Below, in pieces: positions 47,601-56,790 of a DNA stretch of 64,000 nt (position 1 is the first letter of the stretch; each line of letters begins with the position of its first letter). Origin of the DNA: Malurus cyaneus samueli (taxonomy: Eukaryota; Chordata; Aves; Passeriformes; Maluridae); NCBI GenBank assembly GCA_009741485.1, contig CM019218.1, positions 49,335,187 through 49,399,186 of the forward strand, given 5' to 3'. The notes beneath the pieces are model-generated. The model made no database searches. It was not told where the DNA came from and saw nothing but the letters and a program-made list of their open reading frames with translations. A program made the translations under genes and the position numbers.

Positions 47601-50600
47601 TGCTCCATCCTCTTGTTCTGGTGTTCAGTTTTCTTTTAAATCAAATTTCAGATTTTCCCCTGTAGGGAAGAATTGCATATTGGTGTCTGGAGCTCAATAC
47701 TAAGGGTAGACCCAAAGCAAGGTCCCTGGGGAAAGGAAAGCTGTGAACATTCCAGTTGTGGATGCCTGGACATCCTCCTGTCCCTCCTGCCTCTAAATGA
47801 CAAGGGGAGTACAGGACAGGCAGCTCCTGATTTAAACTCTGGGGAAGGATTTGGGCCCCTCAGGACAAGAGAGACTTTGAGGGGCTGGAGCATGTCCAGA
47901 AAAGGGAACAGAGCTGGGGAAGGGTCTGGAGCAGCTGAGGGAGCTGGGGGGGTTCAGCCTGGAGCAAAGGAGGCTCAGGGGGGACCTTGTGGCTCTGCAC
48001 AACTCCCTGACAGGAGGGAGCAGCCAGGTGCAGGATGGGCTCTGGTCCCGGGGAACAAAGGACAGGACAAGAGAAAACGGCCTCAAGCTGTGCCAGGCTA
48101 GGTTTAAGTTGGATATTGGGAAGATTTTTCATGGAAAGAATGATTAGGCATTGTTACAGGCTGCCCAGGACAGTGTTGAAGGACACATACATGTGGCACT
48201 TGAGGACATTGAATTAGTGGTTGCCTTGGCAGTGCTGGGGAAACAGCTGGGACTGATGATCCAGATCCTTTACCCTGAATGATTCTGTGATCCTGGAAAG
48301 TGGGTTTGGGAAGGGCAGGTGTGGATGCTCAGCGTCCTCTGGTGTTCCTTGCAGTGCACCCTGGGAGGGTTTGAGGAGCTGCAGAGCATGAAGGCAGAGA
48401 AGAGGGAGATGCTGGGGCTGCCGCCGCTGCCGGAGGACAGCATCCAGGTGATCCGCAACATGCGGGCAGCCTCCCCGCCCGCCTCCGCCTCTGACCTCAT
48501 CGAGCAGCAGCAGAAGCGCGGCCGCAGGGACCACAAGGTGGGGATGGGGGCGTTAAGGAGGGCACTGCCAGGGTCTGGGCTTGTTTTTGGGGTATTCCCT
48601 TCCCGCTCTCCCCTCTTCAGGCCCTCATCAAGCAGGATAACCTCGATGCCTTCAATGAGCGCGATCCGTACAAAGCTGATGACTCCCGCGAGGAGGAAGA
48701 GGAGAACGATGATGACAACAGCCTGGAGGGAGAGACCTTCCCCCTGGAACGGGATGAAGTGATGCCCCCGCCCACCCAGCACCCCCCCAGCGATCGCATC
48801 ACCTGCCCCAAAGGGCTGCCCTGGGCCCCCAAGGTCCGGTGAGTGCGGGGGGCTTTCTGTTGGGAGAGCTGGAGCAGGGTCAGGGAAACAGAGGCTGTTA
48901 AATATTGGGAATTTCAGCAGGGATGTAGGGAAGGTGTTTGGGGTGGGGTGGTCACGTTGATGACTGTTTTCTTGTGGGGCTTTTCCCTGTGCTTGGGGCT
49001 GGGGCATTCCAGATGGGCAAGAAGATGTGACCCTTCCCTTCTCCCTTTGCTGCAGGGAAAAGGACATTGAGATGTTCCTGGAATCCAGCCGCAGCAAATT
49101 CATCGGGTACACGCTGGGCAGGTGGGTTCAGAGTCAGCCCAGGGCTGCCATTCTGGGGGAGCTGTGGGAGAAGCCAGTTTGGGGGCTGCTTTTATCTCTG
49201 TGTGGCAGCAGCGAAGGCTTGGGCTGGCTGGTCCATGGCTTCATCCCTGGGTGGCCTCTGCCCCACCCCTGGGTGCTCAGCCCTGCTGCTGCCTGCTCCC
49301 AGCCTGGCTCTTTCCCTCCTCCAGTGACACCAACACCGTGGTGGGGTTGCCCAGGCCCATCCATGAGAGCATCCGCACCCTGAAGCTGGTGAGCCTGTTC
49401 AGGAATTCCTCCAGCCCCTGCTGCTTGCCCGTTTCCCTGCTCCCACCACAGTTCAGGGTGGATTTTCCTGTCTATTTCCCCCTTCTCCCACCCTAAGATG
49501 GGAGAGCAGCCTTAAGCTTTCATCCCATCCCTGAACTCACAGGTGTTCTGAGTCCTGTCCTTAGGGTGCTCTATCCCTTCCTTTGGGGGCTTTATCCCTT
49601 TCTTTGAGGCCTCCATCCCTTCCTTAGGGTGCTCCATCCCTTCTTTTAGGGGCTTTACCCCCTCCTTAGGGTGCTCTATCCCTTCCTTTGAGGGCTTTAT
49701 CCCTAACCTTTGGGGGCTTCATCCTTTTCTTAGGGGACTCCATCCTTTCCTTTGGGTGCTCCATCCCTTCCTTAGTGCGCTCCATCCTTTCCTTAGGGCA
49801 CTCCATCCCTTCCCTTGGGGGCTTTACCCCTTCCTTAGGAGGCTCCATCTCTTTCTTAGGGGGCTTCTCCCCTTTCTTAGGTAGCTCTACCCCGTTCTTG
49901 GGCTTTATCCCTTTCTTCATGTCTTCATCCCTACATTCACATCTCCACATCTTCATCCCTCTCCTGCTGGGCCTGTCCCAGGTCTGAGCCCAGCAGCTCC
50001 CATCCTGTGCATCTCCATGGGTCACCCCTGGGCCAGGGGTCTGGGAGGGGTGTAACAGGATGGTGGGAGCAGGGTGGGGCTGAAGGCAGCCGGGGGGGGC
50101 CCTGTGACACCCCTGTCCCCCTGCAGCACAAGTACACGTCCATTGCCGAGGTGCAGGTGCACATGGAAGAGGAGTACCTGCGCTCACCGCTCTCTGGGGG
50201 TAGTGGTGTGGATGGATGGGGATGGGATGGATGGGATGGGATGGGAATGGGATGGGATGGATGGGATGGGATGGGATGGGATGGATCCATGGATGGGTGG
50301 CATCCATGGGATGGGATGGCATGGCATGGCATGGCATGGCATGGGATGAAGGTCCTGGCCTGGGAGATGGGGGCACTTGGTCCTGCCAGGTTTTTTGGCA
50401 GGGCTGAGGAGTTTGTTTTGCTGGGGAGGAGTTTCTCTGGGGCAGAGGGGGTTGGGGGTATCCTGCCAGTGGGATGCCCCATGATGCTGGTGGCAGCTCT
50501 TGGGATGAGGTTTTCTGGTCTCTCCTGGCACCAGGGGGAAGAGGAGGTGGAGCAAGTCCCTGCAGAGATCCTGTACCAGGGCCTGCTGCCCAGCCTGCCC

Positions 50601-53600
50601 CAGTACATGGTGAGCTGGGGAGCACTGCGATCCCCTGGATCAGTCCCTTGCCAGTGATGCATGCCAGGTTTTCATTCCCTGCCCCTGCCCTGTTCCTCCC
50701 TCCTGCAGTGGGGAAAGGGCCTATGGCCAGTCCCCCGTGGTTCCTGTTCCCCCTCCATCACTCCCTTCTCCCCAGATTGCTCTGCTGAAGATCCTCCTGG
50801 CTGCAGCCCCCACCTCCAAAGCCAAGACAGACTCCATCAACATCCTGGCAGATGTCCTGCCAGAGGAGATGCCGTGAGTGGCCCTGGAGCAGTGGGGCTG
50901 GCTGGGGGTGGGGAGGGAAGGAGGGATGGGAGGGAGCCAGGGAGGGGGGTGACATGGTGTGGGCTGGGGCTCCTGGATGACCCGCTGGGACCCTGGGTGG
51001 AGGATGTGACCCTGCTGGGGCTGGGGGTACCTAAGAGTTGTGACCTTGCTGGGGTCCTGGGGGGATATGACCCTGCTGGGGCTCCCTGGGGAATGTGACC
51101 CTGCTGGAGATCCCTGGGGGATGTGACCCTGCTGGGGTCCTTGGGGGATGTGACCCTGCTGGAGATCCCTGGGGAATGTGACCCTGCTGGGGCTCTTTGG
51201 GGGATGTGACCTTGCTGGGGGTACCTAAGAGTTGTGACCCTGCTGGGGTCCCTGGGGGATGTGACCCTGCTGGAGATTTCTGGGGGATGTGAGGCTGCTC
51301 TGCCCTGGATTGCATGCTGCAGGGACTGGGAGGGACAGACCCTGCCCCAGCCCAAGGATTATGAAATGGTTTGGGTGGGAAGGGACCTTAAATCTCATCC
51401 AGTTCCACCCCTGCCATGGGCAGGGACACCTTCCACTAGATCAGGTTGGGCTTGGACACTTCCAGGGCTGGGGCAGCCACAGCTTCTTGGGCACCCTGTG
51501 CCAGGGCCTCCCCAGCCTCAAAGGGTGGAATTCCTCCTGGTATAATCCCTCTGTGCCCCCAGGACCACTGTGCTGCAGAGCATGAAGCTGGGGGTGGATG
51601 TCAATCGGCACAAGGAGATCATCGTCAAGGCCATCTCTGCCGTGCTGCTCCTCCTGCTCAAGCACTTCAAGCTCAACCACATCTACCAGGTGAGGTCCAG
51701 CCAGGGTCCAGGCTGAGCTCCAGCCATCCCTGCGGGTCTTTGGGCATGGCAGAACCCCAAATGGGTCCCCATTCACCCACCTTTTTCCTCCCCAGTTTGA
51801 GTACATGGCCCAGCACCTGGTCTTTGCAAACTGCATCCCGCTCATCCTCAAGTTCTTCAACCAGAACATCATGTCCTACATCACTGCCAAGAACAGGTAA
51901 GGGATGAGGCTGCTCACCTGCGTTCCTGTGGGATGTGGGGAGGGGTCCGTGTTTCCTTGGCAGTGGCTCAGGGATGCCTGGGAAGTTCCCACCACAGCCC
52001 ATCTCCGGTGGGTGGGAAGTGGGGGCTGTGTTGCCCCCAAGCCAAGGGGGATCTGAGGGAGCAGCACGACCGCCCCTCTCCTTCCTCACAACCACCCCTC
52101 CCTGCAGCATCTCTGTCCTGGACTATCCCTACTGCGTCGTGCACGAGCTGCCAGAGCTGACAGCAGAGAGCCTGGTGAGTCCTGCTGGGACAGTGCTGGC
52201 ACCTGGGGTGCTTCCTGGGGGAGTTTGGGGTGCAGGGAGCCAGCAAGGCTGGCTTGGCAGCCTTGGCACTCTCAACTCTCCTGTGCTTGGCCCCTGGTGC
52301 TGCTGGGATTTTGGGGGTGGTAGGTGTCTACTGGGGTGGAGCGTGTCCAGAGAGGGGAACAGCTGGGGAAGGGTCTGGAGCACCAGGGGCAGCTGAGGGA
52401 GCTGGAGGGGCTCAGCCTGGAGCAAAGGAGGCTCAGGGGGGACCTTACGGCTCTGCACAACTCCCTGACAGGAGTGGGCAGCCGGGGTGGTCTCTCCCCC
52501 CAGGGAACAAGGGACTGGACAAGAGGGAAAGGGCTCAAGCTGTGCCAGGCTTGATATTGGGGAAAATTTCTTTGTGAAAAGGGTGGTCAGGCACTGGTAC
52601 AGACTGGCCAGGGCAGTGGTGGAGTCACCATCCCTGGAAGTGTTCAAAACGTGTGGATGTGGCACTTGGGGGCGTGGATTAGTGGTGGCCTGGACAGTGT
52701 TGGGGGTACAGTTGAACTCGATCCCAGAGAGCTTTTCCAATCTTAGCAATTCCATGACTGGATGATTCCATGCCCACATACTGTGCTGTCCCCTTTAGAC
52801 GTGGCTCCTCAGACCACCACAGCTTCTCCCCATCCCTGCTCCAGTCCTTTTCCTGACCCTTCACCTCCTTCCCCACAGGAAGCTGGAGACAACAACCAGT
52901 TCTGCTGGCGGAACCTCTTCTCCTGCATCAACCTCCTGCGCATCCTGAACAAGCTGACCAAGTGGAAGCATTCCCGCACCATGGTGAGGGCTGGGGATGT
53001 TTGGGCTGGGAATGTCCTGGACCAGGACCTCACTGGCAGCCTGGACTGGGGATACCTTGGGACAACCCAGCTCTTGGTGGGGAGTGAGGAGCGAGCAGGG
53101 GGAACAGAGGAGGGGGTTGGCACAGGAATCGATCCCAGCGGGGGCTGTTCCTGGCAGATGCTGGTGGTGTTCAAGTCAGCACCCATCCTGAAGCGGGCCC
53201 TGAAGGTGAAGCAGGCCATGATGCAGCTCTACGTGCTGAAGCTGCTCAAGGTGCAGACCAAGTACCTGGGCCGGCAGTGGAGGAAGAGCAACATGAAAAC
53301 CATGTCTGCCATTTACCAGAAAGTGCGGCACCGCCTCAACGATGACTGGGCCTATGGCAACGGTACCTCCTGGCATCCCTGGCTTTCCTGCTCCGAGCTC
53401 TGTGCTGTCTCTCTGCTGTCCCTCTGCTGTCCCTCTGCTGCCCCTTTGCTGTCCCTCTGCTGCCCCTGTGGCTTGGGCAGGGGCAGTGATTGGCCTTGGC
53501 TGGTTAAGCTTGACCAGGTGCCCACCAAGCTGCTCTATCACTCCCTTCCCAGCTGGACAGGGGAGGGAAAATAAGATGAGAAATTACTTGTAGGTTGAGG

Positions 53601-55442
53601 TAAAGCAATTTAGTACAGCAAGAGCAGCCAAAAAAATAGGTTTGTTCTCTAATTTCCCTCAACAATTGATGTTCAGCCACTTCCCAGGAAGCTGGGCTTT
53701 AAAACTCCTGTTTTAAATAACAAATGCCCCTCCATTCCTCCTGCTTTCCTTAGCTTTTCTGCCTGAGCTGACATCACAGAGTCTGGAATATTCCCTTGGC
53801 TAATTTGGGTCAGCTGGCCTGGCTGTGTCCCCTCCCATTGCCCAGTTCCATCCATTTGGTGGGGTGGGAATGTTGGGAGACAGCGCTGATGCTGTGCCAG
53901 CTCTGTCCAGCAGAGCCAAAGTACTGGTGGGTTCTTAAAACCTTCCCAGCTCCCCCTGCAAAGCCCTGCACTGAGAGGGCTCCTATGGGAAAACGAATTC
54001 CAGCTGAGCCAGACACAATCCCATGAGGGATCAGGGCTCTGCCAGGGGTGCCAAATCATGGCTGAAAACCTTCCTTTTTTAGCCTAAACTGGGCTGGAAC
54101 AGCAGGTTTGGTCAGCATCATCAGGTCTGGATGTCTCCCTAAGGTGTCCCATTCCCACCATCAGGATGTGAGAGCTGGGGTAGGGTGGCAGATTTTGGGG
54201 GTGTTTTTTGCTCCAAGAGTGTCCTTGGGGGTGTACCAGCATTTCCTGGTGTTTTGGGGCCAATGGGGCCAAGGGGAGCCCCCATCCCTGGGCTACATTG
54301 TGGTTGTTTCCTGTGGTGGGGATGCTGGAAGTGGTGGTCGAGCTGGTGGTGCCTCCTGGCTCTGCACTTTGTTAGAAGTTCCTACAAAGACCTTTCCCAA
54401 GTGGGAGGGGGCTCGGGGCTGTGTGGGTTGTTGGGAGAAGACAGAATCAAAGGGCTTTACAATTCCAGACCCTATGATGTCATGCTCAGAATTTAAAGTG
54501 GAGGGAAAGAGAAGAATTGGGGGATGTTGGGAGTGATTATTCCCAGGGATGTTGGGAGTGATCATTCCCAGGGATATTGGGAGTGATCATTCCTGGCATG
54601 TTGAGAGTGATCATTCCCCAGGATGTTGGGAGTGATCATTCCCCAGGATGTTGGGAGTGTTCATTCCCTGGGATGCTGACTGTGATCATTCCCCAGGATG
54701 TTGGGAGTGATCATTCCCGAGGCTGTTGGGAGTGATCATTCCCGAGGATGTTGGGAGTGTTCATTCCCTGGGATGCTGAGTGTGATCATTCCCCAGGATG
54801 TTGGGAGTGATCATTCCTGGCATGTTGAGTGATCATTCCTGGGATGTTGGGAGTGATGGTGTTTATCTTCCCAAGTCATCATTCCCCAGGATGGGGCCCT
54901 GCTCTCCTGATGATGCTGAACACCTCCCCGCGCTTGGGAAGCAGAGAATTAATTCCTTGTTTTTCATTCCTTGTGTGCATGGCTTTTGCTGTCTTTATTG
55001 AGCTGTCTTTATCCTGACTCACCTGTTTTCCAACTTTTCCCATCCCAATTCTTCCCTGGTCTGGCTGGTGGGGGAATGAGCTCGTGTGGCTGCATGGGGC
55101 TGGGTCTGGCTGGGGTTAAACCCCACCAGCGAGGGATTTGGGCTGGCTGAAGGATCCCCAGCTCCTCTCTGACCCATCTCATCCCTGTTCCCAGACCTGG
55201 ACGCCCGTCCCTGGGATTTCCAGGCGGAGGAGTGCGCCCTGCGTGCCAGCATCGAGCGCTTCAACTCGCGGCGCTACGACCGCGCCCACGGCAATCCCGA
55301 CTTCCTGCCGGTGGATAACTGCCTGCAGAGCGTGCTGGGCCAGCGTGTGGAGCTGCCCGAGGATTTCCAGATCAACTACGACCTGTGGCTGGAGCGGGAA
55401 GTCTTCTCCCGGCCCATCTCCTGGGAGGAGCTGCTGCAGTGA
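41523..55442 (+). CDS. STRIP1: STRIP1 (FAM40A), striatin-interacting protein 1 (coding span)
   Basis: Twenty-one exons encode about 821 residues (human 837). STRIP1 is a scaffold subunit of STRIPAK, linking striatin/PP2A to GCKIII kinases and affecting actin, cell shape and Hippo signalling. Residues about 45-340 correspond to the N-terminal N1221-like region ([20 protein letters not shown] onward). Residues about 341-415 hold an acidic linker ([20 protein letters not shown]). The C-terminal half is the DUF3402/armadillo-like region, ending PISWEELLQ. Exon 1 is Gly/Pro-rich and diverged, without the long proline run of the mammalian protein. All junctions are GT-AG and phase-consistent except exon 13/14, where one extra G in a G run breaks the frame. 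Introns carry four CR1 copies, several minisatellites and an AT island. Confidence 0.96.
42540..43270. repeat. Minisatellite in STRIP1 intron 1, about 55-60 bp unit
   Basis: A dozen or so imperfect copies of gttctggtgtggatctgccc, ctcactcaggagtgggtgcc and ccaaaatttgggat run in tandem. The open frames through this region are repeat artefacts. Confidence 0.88.
43753..43822 (+). CDS. STRIP1: STRIP1 exon 2
   Basis: Residues 45-67, from tttcag to gtaagg. It encodes [20 protein letters not shown]. Confidence 0.96.
44090..44164 (+). CDS. STRIP1: STRIP1 exon 3
   Basis: Residues 68-92, from ttggcag to gtaaga. It encodes [20 protein letters not shown]. Confidence 0.96.
44318..44562 (+). mobile_element. 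CR1 LINE 3' fragment, sense
   Basis: Sense CR1 with cccccagagggtgctgggca, ggcacggccccaaggctgcc and a tgcatgattccatgactgat tail. It lies in STRIP1 intron 3. Confidence 0.87.
44704..44838 (+). CDS. STRIP1: STRIP1 exon 4
   Basis: Residues 93-137, from tttgcag to gtgaca. It encodes [20 protein letters not shown] and [16 protein letters not shown]. Confidence 0.96.
44885..45735. repeat. AT-only island in STRIP1 intron 4
   Basis: About 840 bp of nearly pure A/T (tatataat, aatatata and gtatata phrases), starting about 50 bp after exon 4. No regular unit was recognised. It is the largest of three such islands in the window. Confidence 0.88.
46019..46139 (+). CDS. STRIP1: STRIP1 exon 5
   Basis: Residues 138-177, from cttgcag to gtgagt. 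It encodes [20 protein letters not shown] and the [19 protein letters not shown] helix. Confidence 0.96.
46478..46546 (+). CDS. STRIP1: STRIP1 exon 6
   Basis: Residues 178-200, from ctccgcag to gtatgg. It encodes [20 protein letters not shown]. Confidence 0.96.
46924..47030 (+). CDS. STRIP1: STRIP1 exon 7
   Basis: Residues 201-236, from ttgcag to gtgagg. It encodes [20 protein letters not shown] and MRQTFRAEL. Confidence 0.96.
47391..47518 (+). CDS. STRIP1: STRIP1 exon 8
   Basis: Residues 237-279, from cttccag to gtaagg. It encodes [20 protein letters not shown] and [13 protein letters not shown]. Confidence 0.96.
47840..48285 (+). mobile_element. CR1 LINE 3' end, sense (about 445 bp)
   Basis: Sense CR1 with ctggagcaaaggaggctcag, ggctctgcacaactccctga and agctgtgccaggctaggttt. 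It lies in STRIP1 intron 8 and is closely related to the copy at 52325-52770. Confidence 0.92.
48355..48537 (+). CDS. STRIP1: STRIP1 exon 9
   Basis: Residues 280-340, from cttgcag to gtgggg. It encodes [20 protein letters not shown] and [18 protein letters not shown]. Confidence 0.96.
48621..48838 (+). CDS. STRIP1: STRIP1 exon 10
   Basis: Residues 341-412, from cttcag to gtgagt. It encodes [20 protein letters not shown], the acidic linker and [13 protein letters not shown]. Confidence 0.96.
49056..49121 (+). CDS. STRIP1: STRIP1 exon 11
   Basis: Residues 413-434, from gctgcag to gtgggt. It encodes [20 protein letters not shown]. Confidence 0.96.
49325..49388 (+). CDS. STRIP1: STRIP1 exon 12
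   Basis: Residues 435-456, from cctccag to gtgagc. It encodes [20 protein letters not shown] and Leu, where mammals have Gln. Confidence 0.95.
49560..49925. repeat. Minisatellite in STRIP1 intron 12, about 21-bp unit
   Basis: About 17 imperfect copies of ggtgctccatcccttcctta alternate with gggctttatccctttctta. The reverse frame (EGMERPKE-like repeats) is an artefact. Confidence 0.88.
50127..50199 (+). CDS. STRIP1: STRIP1 exon 13
   Basis: Residues 457-480, from ctgcag to gtagtg. It encodes [20 protein letters not shown] and PLSG. It ends in phase 1 at the expected donor, but this does not fit the sequence of exon 14 (see findings). An alternative donor at 50208 would restore frame and add Gly-Ser-Gly. 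Confidence 0.85.
50205..50345. repeat. (ggatg)n / (ggcat)n simple repeat in STRIP1 intron 13
   Basis: gatgggatgg repeats run to about 50285, followed by a pure (ggcat)n run at about 50318-50345. They begin directly after the exon 13 donor. Confidence 0.9.
50535..50609 (+). CDS. STRIP1: STRIP1 exon 14 (with a one-base frame conflict)
   Basis: Residues about 481-505, from ggcaccag to gtgagc. It encodes [20 protein letters not shown] and LPQYM. The exon begins with four G after the acceptor where three would join exon 13 in frame, so it is 75 nt instead of the expected 74. A homopolymer error is the simplest explanation. Confidence 0.9.
50776..50873 (+). CDS. STRIP1: STRIP1 exon 15
   Basis: Residues about 506-537, from ccccag to gtgagt. 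It encodes [20 protein letters not shown] and [12 protein letters not shown]. Confidence 0.96.
51000..51300. repeat. Minisatellite in STRIP1 intron 15, about 28-bp unit
   Basis: About ten copies of gggggatgtgaccctgctgg followed by ggtccct or agatccct. Confidence 0.88.
51353..51548 (-). mobile_element. CR1 LINE 3' fragment
   Basis: Antisense CR1 with tatgaaatggtttgggtggg, catgggcagggacaccttcc and ggcaccctgtgccagggcct. Its edge lies about 14 bp before STRIP1 exon 16. Confidence 0.9.
51563..51689 (+). CDS. STRIP1: STRIP1 exon 16
   Basis: Residues about 538-580, from cccccag to gtgagg. It encodes [20 protein letters not shown] and [20 protein letters not shown]. Confidence 0.96.
51796..51896 (+). 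CDS. STRIP1: STRIP1 exon 17
   Basis: Residues about 581-613, from ccccag to gtaagg. It encodes [20 protein letters not shown] and [10 protein letters not shown]. Confidence 0.96.
52108..52174 (+). CDS. STRIP1: STRIP1 exon 18
   Basis: Residues about 614-636, from cctgcag to gtgagt. It encodes [20 protein letters not shown]. Confidence 0.96.
52325..52770 (+). mobile_element. CR1 LINE 3' end, sense (about 445 bp)
   Basis: Sense CR1 with ctggagcaaaggaggctcag and tgcacaactccctgacagga, and a 3' tail attccatgactggatgattc. It lies in STRIP1 intron 18. Confidence 0.92.
52879..52983 (+). CDS. STRIP1: STRIP1 exon 19
   Basis: Residues about 637-671, from cccacag to gtgagg. It encodes [20 protein letters not shown] and [10 protein letters not shown]. 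Confidence 0.96.
53158..53362 (+). CDS. STRIP1: STRIP1 exon 20
   Basis: Residues about 672-739, from tggcag to gtacct. It encodes [20 protein letters not shown], the [20 protein letters not shown] segment and NDDWAYGN. It is nearly identical to mammalian STRIP1. Confidence 0.97.
54520..54870. repeat. 25-bp minisatellite in STRIP1 intron 20
   Basis: About 14 copies of ggatgttgggagtgatcatt plus cccca. Most contain the palindrome tgatca. Variant units (gttcattccctg then gatgctga) recur with a period of four units, indicating higher-order duplication. Confidence 0.92.
55195..55442 (+). CDS. STRIP1: STRIP1 exon 21 with stop codon
   Basis: Residues about 740-821, from ttcccag to tga at 55440-55442. 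It encodes [20 protein letters not shown] through [13 protein letters not shown]. Confidence 0.97.
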
Positions 55443-56760
55443 TGGACACGGGGAGACTGGAGGGGTGGCTTGGAGAGCTCGAGGCTGCCCGGCTGCCTGG
55501 GGCAGGGGAGCGAGGTTTTGGGGGTTCTGTGGGTGATTGTGCTGCTTGGTGGGCTTGGGAGGAGGATGGAGCTGGGGGTCTTTGCTGGCACTGCATCCTG
55601 CCCCTCTGCCTCCTTCCAGGCTCAGCCCAGAGCTGAGGGTGCCCTGGGGGTTTCCTGCCGCACGTTTCGGAGGCACCACCCTGCTCGTGGCCCCCCAGCC
55701 AGGAAGGGGGAGCAGGTGGCAGTGTGTGAGTGGGTCCCTTGGGTGGGACACCAGGCTGGCCCTGCCCAGCCCCTCTGGGGGGTTAGGGGGCTTCAGGGCC
55801 GGATAGCCTCCTTTCATCCTGTGAGGGGTGCAGGAGCTGTATATATTATATATATTTGGTGATACCTCTGCCCCGAGTGTGGCCAGGCTCTGTCCGTGTC
55901 CCTGTCCCTCCTGCCTGGAGCTGAGCTGGGTCCTTTTCCCCACACACCCCTCAGATCCCAGGGGCTATGTGATCCCTCAGCAGAGGGTTTATTGTTACCT
56001 TGCACCCAGGTCTGTTGGTTTGGGGTTCTGGTGGCCTCGGGGGAGCAGGTTCTCACAGACGTTTGTCTGTCCCGTTTGCTGAACCCTCCCCACTGGTGAT
56101 TTCTGACACCACTGTGGTGTTACCACTGGCATTTTCTTTGGTCCCTGCTCCCAGCAGAGGATCCTGACACCAAATCCTGCCTTGCCCGTCCCCTAGCCTC
56201 AGTTTCCTTGGCTGAGGGGCTGCAGCAGCCCTGGGAAATGAGATCCTGGGGGATTCACCCTGGTTTGATTGGCAGAGATGGCTGTGGGCAGAGGAAGCCT
56301 GGGACAGCCCCAGTTCCCACCTGTCACCTGCTGGGAGCTGAGCCTGGGGAGCTCCAGGGCTGAATCCAAGGGTGGGGATGCTCAGCCCCAGCCTGGAAGC
56401 AGCAATTCAGCCTTGTTAGACATCAGAGAAGCCCCGTGGGCTCAGCATCGATGGTAACGTGCCCTGGATCTGCAGGGCTCCATCCTGCCCTCTTCCCCCT
56501 CAGCCAGGGGTGACATGGAGCCGGATCCATCTGGAGCCCCCAGTGCTGTGCCCTGACCTGTTCCCCCATGGGCAGCACAGAGCCGGGGTCTGGATGTGCC
56601 CCCAGCACTCTGCCCCCCACCACTGGCACCCACCTGACCCCCCAAACCCATTCCCTACACCAGAAGTGGCCTGAGGAGCCTGGTGAGATGCTCCGTCCCC
56701 ATCCCCCTGGCTTCATGGGGCTGCTGGAGCCATCATTAACTTATGAAAAATGTGCTTTAT
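55443..56760 (+). other. STRIP1: STRIP1 3'UTR and intergenic sequence
   Basis: No ORF with recognisable content. A short TA-rich element lies at about 55836-55858. I found no plus-strand aataaa, so the STRIP1 cleavage site is not placed; it could lie at a variant signal or in the N gap. At 56757-56762 the plus sequence tttatt reads aataaa on the minus strand, a plausible poly(A) signal for the opposing ALX3 transcript. Confidence 0.5.
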
Positions 56761-56765
56761 TGTTA

Positions 56766-56790
56766 NNNNNNNNNNNNNNNNNNNNNNNNN
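56766..56790. other. Assembly gap (25 N)
   Basis: A run of exactly 25 N between tgtta and tagaaa, probably a placeholder of arbitrary length. Sequence at the STRIP1/ALX3 convergent boundary may be missing. Confidence 0.99.

Noticed and set aside
54520..54870. CRISPR-like regular array
   Set aside because: The 25-bp units are contiguous without unique spacers, and the context is a vertebrate intron; it is a minisatellite.
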